A stretch of 11,899 nucleotides of DNA from Halovenus sp. GTDB lineage: Archaea; Halobacteriota; Halobacteria; Halobacteriales; Haloarculaceae. The DNA lies in NCBI GenBank assembly GCA_003551945.1, contig PUNZ01000030.1, positions 1 through 11,899 of the forward strand, given 5' to 3'. The notes beneath the pieces are model-generated. The model did no database searches and had not been told where the DNA came from. It saw only the letters and a list, made by a program, of their open reading frames with translations. Of this stretch, positions 1-5,641 are shown one piece after another (the stretch's first letter is position 1; every line of letters begins with the position of its first letter). A program made the position numbers and the translations under genes.

Positions 1-1115
1 AGCCCAACACCAGCAACGAGTGCCACGGCGACTGTCCAGAGGAGTGCCCCGATTCGAACATCCGGAATTAACGGCAGGGTATCGCCGAAAAGCGGCTCAT
101 CATCAACCGCAACGGCCCACGTAATCAACAGCGCAAGCGCAAACATGAAAATCAACCCCACGCCGCGATACTGGACGAATGTCGACCCGCCGCCCCCGGA
201 GAGCAACCAGAGTTCTCGTGCTAGCACCACAAGGACGGTTGCAAACGCTATTTTCGAGATGTTCGGTCGCTCTCTGCGATAGTGAACGAGCGTTAACGCA
301 AGCACGACGCCGATGAGAAATCCAAGCAGGTGGGCCTGTACGTTCACACCGACCCAGCCTGGCGGGCCCGGGGCACCCGGTGAAATGCCGGCCGTGATGA
401 CCGGATTCTGTATCGCCGCAAAAACAATGTTGACGCCGGTCATGGCAACCATCGCAACGATAGTCGCAATCGGGAAGGTAATGAGCGCAAAGCCGAGAAA
501 GACAAAGACCGTTCCCGAAAAGCCAAGCGACCACCCCAAGGCGAAATACGATGTGATGATACTCACAGCGATGACGACTGCTGGGTAAATGACGAACGCA
601 CGAACCCACGGTTTCGATGCGACACGACTGAATCGCCCTCTCTCAATTGATGGTGCCGACGCGGCTGTCTGACTTGCACTGGCCTGTCCCGGTGGTGGGA
701 ACGCAAAGGCGCTCCGGTCAGGCGAGCGATTTCGGGAGACTGCATCAGGATAGTGGCTCCACGCATATTCGGCAATGGGGGCAATCACGAGTGTGGCGAT
801 GAGATTTCCGAGCAGGTGGCTCGTTCCGGCGTGGGCAAATCCTGCAGTTAGCATGCCTGTGACGTAGGCATAAGACCAACTGCGAAACGGAATCACCGCT
901 GGGTCATCCCAGTGAAAGAGGCCGCTCTGTGCGAAGAGATAGAAGGCCAAAACCCCCACAATACTGATGAGTGTGCCCCATGGTACACCGGCGATAAACC
1001 GCTCACACAGGGCGGGATACCATTTCCCGCGCCCGTCGAGATACCAGGTGGAGAGGACGACAAGGCCAAGCGAGACGAGAATGCCAATTTGGACGAAGAT
1101 GCTATCAGCCGGCAC
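1..1115 (-). CDS. Rhomboid-family intramembrane serine protease (3' end beyond the window)
   Basis: Rhomboids cut membrane proteins inside the bilayer with a Ser-His dyad. The minus-strand frame stays open from a GTG at 1115 to the left edge (over 371 codons), so the C-terminus is missing. The protein is strongly hydrophobic with many membrane segments. The rhomboid signature is in order: H95, H100 and N104 (HAGTSHLLGN), then GFSG with the likely nucleophile S200, then H262 in NVQAHLLGF with small residues after it. A hydrophilic, Pro/Ser/Ala-rich stretch at about residues 123-170 sits between the His/Asn helix and the serine helix, where rhomboids usually have a short loop. I chose the GTG start (MPADSIFVQ) because an in-frame TGA lies only three codons upstream. 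It is divergent from the bolA-like gene. Family and catalytic residues are clear; the substrate is unknown. Confidence 0.85.
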   Translation of the reverse strand, partial: MPADSIFVQIGILVSLGLVVLSTWYLDGRGKWYPALCERFIAGVPWGTLISIVGVLAFYLFAQSGLFHWDDPAVIPFRSWSYAYVTGMLTAGFAHAGTSHLLGNLIATLVIAPIAEYAWSHYPDAVSRNRSPDRSAFAFPPPGQASASQTAASAPSIERGRFSRVASKPWVRAFVIYPAVVIAVSIITSYFALGWSLGFSGTVFVFLGFALITFPIATIVAMVAMTGVNIVFAAIQNPVITAGISPGAPGPPGWVGVNVQAHLLGFLIGVVLALTLVHYRRERPNISKIAFATVLVVLARELWLLSGGGGSTFVQYRGVGLIFMFALALLITWAVAVDDEPLFGDTLPLIPDVRIGALLWTVAVALVAGVG

Positions 1116-1120
1116 GATAG

Positions 1121-1148
1121 TTCACATATTTGGTGCCAGCATTGTGAA
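1121..1148. promoter_or_regulatory. Inverted repeat in the rhomboid/bolA divergent promoter region
   Basis: TTCACA (1121-1126) and TGTGAA (1143-1148) are perfect 6-bp inverted arms with a 16-bp spacer. They lie directly upstream of the rhomboid GTG, where its promoter must be. This could be an operator, but arms this short also arise by chance. No clear TATA box for the rhomboid gene was found. For bolA, the T6 run at 1232-1237 sits 24-29 bases before its ATG and may be the TATA-like box. Confidence 0.25.
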
Positions 1149-1260
1149 TGGTTCGGCTTTGTGGGCGAGCCACCGGTTCGACGGTGGGCTTTTACGCTGA
1201 TGTCACTGGTTGCCTGCCGCGGTCCGAGCAGTTTTTTCCTTTCGTCCCCTGTCAGTTGGT

Positions 1261-1506
1261 ATGGACCTTACAGAACTCGAAGCACTTGTCGAGAGCGAAC
1301 TCCCCGATGCGACAGTCGAATTTTCACGCGCCCGAGGGCCAGAGGATGACGACCACCTCGCAGCAACGGTCGTCTCGTCCGCATTCGAGGGAGAGTCACT
1401 GGTAAATCAGCACCAACTCGTGTACGACGCACTCGGCGACCGGATGACGACCGACATTCATGCGTTGGAGCTGAAAACGTACACGCCGGACGAATACGAT
1501 AGCTAA
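1261..1506 (+). CDS. BolA-family protein
   Basis: A small BolA/IbaG-type protein of 81 aa. In other organisms this family partners monothiol glutaredoxins in carrying or regulating [2Fe-2S] clusters. The BolA fold pattern is visible: an N-terminal helix (residues 2-13), a strand with HLAATVVSSAF (32-42), the NQHQLVYDAL helix (49-58), and the near-invariant His at residue 67 in DIHALELKTYTP. I chose the ATG at 1261. A longer in-frame start at 1210 would add a basic stretch unlike the family, and the T6 tract at 1232-1237 fits a promoter box 24-29 bases before the ATG, giving a leaderless mRNA. The last 4 bases overlap the convergent DUF99 gene. No glutaredoxin gene is in the window. Exact function is inferred from the family. 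Confidence 0.85.
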   Translation: MDLTELEALVESELPDATVEFSRARGPEDDDHLAATVVSSAFEGESLVNQHQLVYDALGDRMTTDIHALELKTYTPDEYDS

Positions 1507-2099
1507 CTCCTCTCGGTGCGCCGCCAGTTATCGACTCCCCGAGCAGCAAGCTGTGCCACCCGAAGCGGCTCGGGCCGGGGCGATGAGGTCTCGCCTTCAG
1601 AGCAAAAGGCACGGACAACCTCAGCAATACTGTCGATATCGCCTGCCGCGCGGACAAACAATGACCCCGTACCGGCCTGAATTCGGTGGCGGGTGGGCTG
1701 TCGGCGGTAAGTTTCAATCCGTGCAGTTGCTGTGCGCTCGGACAACTCCCGTCTGAGGGCTGGTTCAAGCCCATCGCTTTCCGCAAAGCTCACAGAGAGC
1801 GTTGGACAGTCGATTCTTTCGGCAATCTGTTCGATATCGAGTATATTGAACCAGGCAGGGGCGATGCCGGCAATGAATAGATACTGTATATCGGGACGGT
1901 CCAGTCGGTCAACCATGGATATGACGGCTTCTGTCGCATCAGTCCCACCAACTGTACACGAACCGACAACGAAGTCATCAACGACGCCGTTTGCACTCAT
2001 GACACAGCCAACGAGGGTGCTGTGACCAGCGGTCCCATCGGTTCCGTGGCCTCCACGGTAGGACTCGGCGATACCAAGCGCGCGAGTGCCCGGCTTCAC
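1503..2099 (-). CDS. DUF99 / endonuclease dU-type protein
   Basis: A 198-aa protein recognised as DUF99 (UPF0215, Pfam Endo_dU), an archaeal family related to the endonuclease V fold and linked to cutting DNA with deaminated bases. The family pattern shows at the N-terminus (RALGIAESY near residues 6-14, where endonuclease V-like enzymes place an early acidic residue), in the VVGSCTVGGTDAT segment (about 44-56), and in the hydrophobic strand IQYLFIAGIAPAWFN (about 71-85). The start is GTG at 2099. It overlaps the stop codon of the upstream DUF5786 gene as GTGA, so translation is probably coupled. At the 3' end it overlaps the convergent bolA-like gene over 1503-1506. Family assignment is good; activity here is inferred. 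Confidence 0.82.
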   Translation of the reverse strand: MKPGTRALGIAESYRGGHGTDGTAGHSTLVGCVMSANGVVDDFVVGSCTVGGTDATEAVISMVDRLDRPDIQYLFIAGIAPAWFNILDIEQIAERIDCPTLSVSFAESDGLEPALRRELSERTATARIETYRRQPTRHRIQAGTGSLFVRAAGDIDSIAEVVRAFCSEGETSSPRPEPLRVAQLAARGVDNWRRTERS

Positions 2100-2272
2100 G
2101 TGTCCTTAATGTCTTTCAACCGATTCAGAAGTTCGTCGTTTGAGGCCGTAAACTCAAACTGAACGTCGCCGTCGTGTTCGCTCTCCGCAGTGGAGATACC
2201 GTCTTCGTCATCAAAATCAGCGTCGTACTCCTGATTTTCCTGTTCGGATTCGTCGTAGCTCCCGAATCCCAT
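2096..2272 (-). CDS. Small acidic DUF5786-type haloarchaeal protein
   Basis: A 58-aa, very acidic protein starting MGFGSYDESEQE and ending NELL-like (SNDELLNRLKDIKDT). It matches the pattern I know for DUF5786, a short family seen in haloarchaea with no known function. The middle is a disordered-looking run rich in Asp and Glu; only the last 20 residues look helical. There are no cysteines and no membrane segment. The ATG is at 2272. A T-rich box on the minus strand (2300-2304) lies about 28-32 bases before it, suggesting leaderless transcription. Its TGA stop overlaps the GTG start of the DUF99 gene by four bases (GTGA), so the two form a tight operon. The gene is under 60 codons, so length filters miss it. 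Confidence 0.85.
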   Translation of the reverse strand: MGFGSYDESEQENQEYDADFDDEDGISTAESEHDGDVQFEFTASNDELLNRLKDIKDT

Positions 2273-2377
2273 ATATGCTATGCTATGACCTGTACACTGA
2301 AAAATTGCTCGGCGAAGTGGCTGCTTTCACGGCCCTCGTGGGTCATTTTGAAATGGGTTGCACTCGTCGTCTCCTGT

Positions 2378-2992
2378 ATGACCGTTATCGACGTGACGAA
2401 AGACGCGGACACGTTTACTGCAAACGTCTATCTCGTACTGGGTGGGAAATCAACGCTTATCGACGCCGGAACGATGCCCGGCGTTGAAGATGTTGTTCGC
2501 GAACACACCGACGATATTGACCAGGTCGTCTTGACTCATCAGCACGGTGACCATGTCGGGGAACTTGCTGCTGTTTTGTCCGCCTTCGATGTTGAACTGC
2601 ATGCGTTTGGTCCACACCCGGAACGAACAAATGCACTGGCAGACGGAGACGAACTCGAAATTGGCGATGAGATATTCGAGGTCGTTCACACGCCTGGCCA
2701 TGCTGATGACCACATCTCACTGGTGAGCGACCAGGCGCTCATTTCCGGCGATGTTGTCGTTTACAATGACGGGGCCTTTGATGACGGGAGTTTCGGGCGG
2801 ACGGACATGCCGGGCCAATCACGCGACGTGCTCATCGAAAGTATTGAGAAATTGCTTGCTCGGATGCCAGACAGTGTTTCAGCGATGTATGCTGGCCACG
2901 GTGATGTCTATGAAGGTGATGTCAAGACGGTTGTCGAGCGAGCCCTCTCACGAGCAAAGCGGAAAGAGCCAAAATACCCGGACGACGGGTAG
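2378..2992 (+). CDS. Metallo-beta-lactamase-fold hydrolase
   Basis: A 204-aa single-domain MBL-fold protein similar to glyoxalase II-like hydrolases. Metal-binding motifs are intact: THQHGDH with H54, H56, D58 and H59, then H108 in TPGHADDH, D125 in the SGDVV strand, and a final His in YAGHGD near residue 177. Both metal sites (Zn or Fe) could therefore be built. The substrate is unknown; these enzymes hydrolyse thioesters, lactones or phosphoesters. I chose the ATG at 2378, which gives the standard N-terminus (NVYLVLGGKSTLIDAG). The open frame runs back to 2174, but that part is antisense to the DUF5786 gene. A T/A-rich stretch at 2344-2354 could be the promoter. It ends in an acidic/basic tail (KRKEPKYPDDG) and faces the convergent zinc-ribbon gene. 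Confidence 0.88.
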   Translation: MTVIDVTKDADTFTANVYLVLGGKSTLIDAGTMPGVEDVVREHTDDIDQVVLTHQHGDHVGELAAVLSAFDVELHAFGPHPERTNALADGDELEIGDEIFEVVHTPGHADDHISLVSDQALISGDVVVYNDGAFDDGSFGRTDMPGQSRDVLIESIEKLLARMPDSVSAMYAGHGDVYEGDVKTVVERALSRAKRKEPKYPDDG

Positions 2993-3232
2993 TGAATCCG
3001 GTATCCGACTGGAGCGTTCGGGTGGGGGAACAGATGAGCGCTCCGAGCGGACACCGACTATGGTGGGGATAGTGGGTGGGGGTGGGAAACTACTGGTCGC
3101 CCATGAAGGGCCACGGGGGGATGGGGGGTGTGGCCGCCCACGGACGGTCGTCCAGGTGGTGGCATGGCCACATGCGGAAACAGATTCAAGCGAGTGCGAC
3201 ACTCGGCAATTACCGAGTCAGCAGGCTCTATG
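2993..3232. other. G-rich, hairpin-rich gap between convergent genes
   Basis: No convincing protein in 240 bases between two convergent stops. Three things stand out. First, G runs at 3065-3068, 3074-3076, 3078-3082 and 3084-3086 have loops of 5, 1 and 1 and fit a G-quadruplex; longer runs follow at 3108-3110, 3115-3120 and 3123-3128. Second, there is a long nested hairpin: 3129-3135 pairs with 3166-3172 (7 bp), and inside it 3138-3141 pairs with 3156-3159 and 3142-3145 with 3150-3153 around a GGTC loop. Third, smaller hairpins: 3011-3015/3040-3044 with inner 3016-3019/3028-3031, and two overlapping ones at 3191-3205 and 3201-3218. It could be a long 3' UTR, a bidirectional termination zone or an unknown RNA. 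It does not match the SRP or RNase P RNA signatures I know. Confidence 0.45.
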
Positions 3233-3448
3233 CTACGCACACAACTGTGTACGCCGCTTTTGTTCCCGTCGTGTCTCGGTCACCGTAGACGTACAGACCG
3301 GACAGACGAGAACTTCGCTTGTTGCCGTTTCCCGGGTCCGCCAGTCACCATCAGTTGGGCTTTCGTGCCAGCAGTCCGGACAGAAGAGTCTATTCTTCTG
3401 CGGTGTGGCACGCGCCTGCGATGGGTGGTCGGCGGTCGTTGGTGGCAT
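3233..3448 (-). CDS. Small four-cysteine zinc-ribbon protein (CPxC type)
   Basis: A 71-aa protein with two CPxC knuckles: C23-P-D-C26 and C49-P-V-C52, a classic spacing for one bound zinc. The core LFCPDCWHESPTDGDW (residues 21-36) recalls a common family of short haloarchaeal zinc-ribbon proteins; I think it is the one named DUF8106, but I am not certain of the number. Residue 27 is Trp and residue 53 Thr, where relatives usually have Gly in a CPxCG motif. The N-terminal 18 residues are low complexity and the tail is basic. The start ATG at 3448 has a T/A-rich box (3467-3479) 20-32 bases upstream. Such proteins may bind nucleic acid or partner proteins, but no function can be assigned. Confidence 0.72.
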   Translation of the reverse strand: MPPTTADHPSQARATPQKNRLFCPDCWHESPTDGDWRTRETATSEVLVCPVCTSTVTETRREQKRRTQLCA

Positions 3449-3777
3449 GCAATTTATAGTAGGCGGTATTTACACATAAGGCTGACGCTGGCTACCAAAC
3501 TATACCAATTAATGACGATGATTGGAAGTTTGTTACATTCTCTAGCTTATATTCGCAGATTATTACACGGATTAAAATTAGCGACGGTGTCGCACCAAAT
3601 CTGTGGCAAAAGCTAGTTACTGCTCGGAGATAAACCTTGCTTGCATTCCCAGTAGCGTGAAAGAAATAACTGTCCGGCGTTTCCTATCCTTGCAGCCGTC
3701 TGCATTGGCTCAGCGCGTTGCAATTGGTTGCACGAAACAGCGTTGCGTTCAGCTCTTGACGACCGGAACCGACCCAA
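3449..3777. other. AT-rich gap without a recognisable gene
   Basis: This 329-base stretch lies between the zinc-ribbon promoter and the L40e stop. It is clearly richer in A+T than its neighbours, especially at 3480-3620. I see no protein family in any frame, no tRNA-like fold and no transposase remnant. Small features are a hairpin GCGAC-ggt-GTCGC (3581-3593) and, on the minus strand, T-rich tracts at about 3660-3668 and 3607-3611 that could end L40e transcription. A 34-codon plus-strand frame from the ATG at 3512 uses rare TTA leucine codons and is probably noise. Confidence 0.4.
3467..3479 (-). promoter_or_regulatory. Candidate TATA-like box for the zinc-ribbon gene
   Basis: On the minus strand this reads TTATGTGTAAATA, 20-32 bases before the ATG at 3448, the spacing expected for a leaderless haloarchaeal transcript. 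A second AT-rich stretch at 3451-3460 is too close to the start codon to be the TATA box. Confidence 0.35.
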
Positions 3778-3927
3778 TCAGGCGCTTCGCTTTTCGCGGG
3801 CTTTCGGACGGAGGTTACCGTAGCCGCATTTCCGGCAGTTCGATGCCTTTTGTGAGTTTCGGGCGTTACAGCGCATACAAATCTGGGCCGCGAAGAGTCG
3901 CTTCTCGGCCTTGTCGAATGAAGCCAT
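3778..3927 (-). CDS. rpl40e: 50S ribosomal protein L40e
   Basis: A 49-aa basic protein that starts MASFDKAEKRLF and contains the L40e zinc ribbon: C17-M-R-C20 and C31-R-K-C34, followed by GYGNLRPKAREKRSA. L40e is a small zinc-binding protein of the archaeal and eukaryotic large ribosomal subunit; in eukaryotes it is made as a ubiquitin fusion. Here it is free-standing and of normal archaeal length. It is among the few basic proteins in the window, as expected for an rRNA binder. The ATG at 3927 has a good promoter 23-28 bases upstream. An earlier ATG at 3943 is out of frame. It follows the aminotransferase stop by 66 bases on the same strand but appears to have its own promoter. Short length makes it easy to overlook. 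Confidence 0.95.
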   Translation of the reverse strand: MASFDKAEKRLFAAQICMRCNARNSQKASNCRKCGYGNLRPKAREKRSA

Positions 3928-3949
3928 ATCCGTGGGTTGTCATCACGAC

Positions 3950-3963
3950 AAGTAAGGGTTTCG
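3950..3963 (-). promoter_or_regulatory. Candidate BRE/TATA promoter of rpl40e
   Basis: The minus strand reads CGAAACCCTTACTT. CGAAA (3959-3963) fits the haloarchaeal BRE, and TTACTT (3950-3955) is a TATA-like box 23-28 bases before the L40e ATG. This predicts a leaderless mRNA starting at or near 3927. Confidence 0.5.
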
Positions 3964-3993
3964 TAACGTCTGCCACAATTCTGTGTGGACTAC

Positions 3994-5112
3994 TTACCCA
4001 AAATATGCCGCCAACCGTTCGGCAGCGGTCTCAACGCGCGGTGTCACCAGTGCAAATCGTAACCAGTCCGCACGAGATTCACCAAACGCTTCGCCAGGCA
4101 TTCCCGCAACACCTGCATCGTCTATTAACGTCTCAACGTTCTCCATGGTACCGGGAAAGCCAGGGAAGCGCGCAAGCACGTAAAAACCTCCCTCTGGTTT
4201 TGTATATGCTGCTCCCGCTGCATCCAGTGCAGTCGTGAACATCTTAATCCGCCTGGTCAGGCGGTCCCGTGTGTCCTGATAATAGGTCGGTTCAGTCTCC
4301 TGCAGTGCGTGATAGACTGCCTGTTGCACTGGACGTGAACCTGTGACGTTCGTCAGCATATGCTGTGTCCGAGCGCGCTCAAAGAGGGCAGCGGTTGGGC
4401 CATCACGCTCAGGGAACACAGCGTATCCAACCCGCCAGCCGGTGATTGCCATTGACTTTGAGAAGCTATTGGTGACAATACGGTTCGGTGAGTCGACGTG
4501 CAACGCCGAAGAGAAGTTCCCGCCGTAATCAAAGTGGTCATACACTTCGTCGCTCACCAGCACCGCATCGTGGGACTCGGCAAGCCCAACGAGCGCCTCC
4601 ATTGTCGATGCCGGATACGTCACCCCAAGTGGGTTATTTGGCGTATTCACCACGATGACGGCCGTCTCGTCGCTTATAACCTCGGCAACGTGGTCGGGCG
4701 CAACGTGTCCATCATCCGCTGCTGGGACGAACGAGACATCGGCACCAAGCAACTGTGCGCGTCCGACGTAATAGGGATAGACGGGGTCGACAAGCACTAT
4801 TTCGGAGCCCGGAAACTGTTCGAAGCCAGCACTCATCGCGAGGTGATTTGCTTCCCCGGCACCGTTCGTGACAATCACCTGATTTCGCTTGACTCCACGA
4901 CGGCTGGCAATCTCATCACGAAGGTCTGTCAAACCGATACTCGGAGGATACTGAAACTCCGACGAATCTGCCTGTGCGTACGATGTAAGCCCTTCCCGAA
5001 GGGCTTGCGGTGGTTCCCAATCCGGGTTCCCGCTGACCATATCCACCACATCGCGCTCTGCCCGGCGTGCATACTGCATCACGCGAAAAAACTGCGGTGT
5101 CTCGTAATCCAT
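3994..5112 (-). CDS. PLP-dependent class I/II aminotransferase
   Basis: A 372-aa fold-type I aminotransferase of the aspartate aminotransferase-like (AspB/COG0436) group, which swaps an amino group between an amino acid and a 2-oxo acid. Landmarks in order: GAGEANH at 84-90 (phosphate-binding loop), VNTPNNPLG at 155-163, SDEVYDHF at 187-194 (cofactor-ring Asp and Tyr), SFSKS with the Schiff-base lysine K219, GWRVGY at 225-230, and a C-terminal WLRFALVTP with the Arg expected to hold the substrate carboxylate. Length is slightly short for the family, but nothing essential is missing. The exact substrate cannot be read from sequence. The gene follows the cupin with 31 bases between them and no obvious promoter, so co-transcription is likely. 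Confidence 0.9.
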   Translation of the reverse strand: MDYETPQFFRVMQYARRAERDVVDMVSGNPDWEPPQALREGLTSYAQADSSEFQYPPSIGLTDLRDEIASRRGVKRNQVIVTNGAGEANHLAMSAGFEQFPGSEIVLVDPVYPYYVGRAQLLGADVSFVPAADDGHVAPDHVAEVISDETAVIVVNTPNNPLGVTYPASTMEALVGLAESHDAVLVSDEVYDHFDYGGNFSSALHVDSPNRIVTNSFSKSMAITGWRVGYAVFPERDGPTAALFERARTQHMLTNVTGSRPVQQAVYHALQETEPTYYQDTRDRLTRRIKMFTTALDAAGAAYTKPEGGFYVLARFPGFPGTMENVETLIDDAGVAGMPGEAFGESRADWLRFALVTPRVETAAERLAAYFG

Positions 5113-5143
5113 ACCGGCTTTCCGTTCGGAGGATACGTGTGCG

Positions 5144-5572
5144 TTACTCTTCCAGCGCCTCGTCTATCTCCGCATCATCGAGCTGGTGTGGGTCGAGTCC
5201 AGGGTCTTCGACTTTCGGTGCCCCCAGCGCAAGTACTGTGCCGCCATCTTCGCTGATGCACCGGTGACCGCGACCAATCATCGGCGCAGCGAACCAAAAG
5301 CTTCCTTCGTCAACTTCGATGAACTCTTCTTCGCCGGAGCGGCCGACTTTCACCGAAAACGTCCCATCAAGGACGTAGAATACCTCTTCCTGTTCGCTGT
5401 GGGCGTGATACTGGATTTCATCACCTTCGTCAAAGTACCAGATATTGACGCTCAGATTTTCACAGCCAAGCGCCTCTCCCACCGCACGAATATCGTGGTC
5501 CGGCGGGATTTCGGCTATTTCCGAAAGGTCTGTAACCGGAACGTCTTCGGTATCGGTGACAGCATATTCCAT
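5144..5572 (-). CDS. Single-domain cupin protein
   Basis: A 142-aa cupin beta-barrel protein. Cupin motif 1 is visible in YHAHSEQEEVFYVLDG (about residues 60-75), with the His-x-His and following Glu that bind a metal. Motif 2 is visible in EGSFWFAAPMIGRGHRC (about 92-108) with its late His. The set H/H/E/H could hold Fe, Mn, Ni or Zn. The C-terminal 25 residues are acidic and Asp/Glu-rich. I chose the ATG at 5572 (MEYAVTDTED): the frame is open to 5638, but the extra residues are unlike the family, and a TATA-like box lies just upstream of 5572. Such proteins range from enzymes to small-molecule sensors; no substrate can be named. Probably in one transcript with the aminotransferase downstream. 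Confidence 0.85.
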   Translation of the reverse strand: MEYAVTDTEDVPVTDLSEIAEIPPDHDIRAVGEALGCENLSVNIWYFDEGDEIQYHAHSEQEEVFYVLDGTFSVKVGRSGEEEFIEVDEGSFWFAAPMIGRGHRCISEDGGTVLALGAPKVEDPGLDPHQLDDAEIDEALEE

Positions 5573-5591
5573 GGCACCAGAGTGCACGACG

Positions 5592-5612
5592 GCAAGCCTC
5601 AAATAAGCTTGC
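5592..5612 (-). promoter_or_regulatory. Cupin promoter with flanking inverted repeat
   Basis: The minus strand has CTTATTTGAG at 5600-5609, 28-37 bases before the cupin ATG and a reasonable TATA-like box. It is bracketed by perfect 6-bp inverted arms GCAAGC (5592-5597) and GCTTGC (5607-5612). A protein bound to these arms would block the promoter. Alternatively the arms form a hairpin in the 3' UTR of the upstream sensor-domain gene. Confidence 0.35.
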
Positions 5613-5641
5613 GTCGAGAACCGGACGCTGATTGCCACAGG

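Noticed and set aside
103..609. 168-codon minus-strand frame
   Set aside because: It is a shifted-frame shadow of the rhomboid gene. The rhomboid frame has all the family motifs, and this one is rich in Cys, Arg and His without any pattern.
2174..2377. Longer N-terminus for the MBL protein
   Set aside because: The extra 68 codons are antisense to the DUF5786 gene and its promoter; the standard MBL start matches the ATG at 2378.
2993..3232. SRP RNA or RNase P RNA in the structured gap
   Set aside because: I looked for the conserved SRP domain core and the RNase P conserved regions on both strands and saw neither.
2751..3479. 242-codon plus-strand frame across the G-rich gap
   Set aside because: It overlaps the MBL gene in another frame and is antisense to the zinc-ribbon gene. 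Composition (Arg, Ser, Gly, Cys) is not haloarchaeal-like.
3512..3616. 34-codon plus-strand frame in the AT-rich gap
   Set aside because: It uses many TTA/TTG/CTA leucine codons that are rare in haloarchaeal genes, and no family was recognised. Random AT-rich frames look like this.
3603..4238. 211-codon plus-strand frame
   Set aside because: It runs antisense to the L40e gene and the end of the aminotransferase, both of which are clear families; its own protein has no recognisable pattern.
5573..5638. 22-residue extension of the cupin
   Set aside because: The residues are basic and unlike the rest, and the region holds a TATA-like promoter element.
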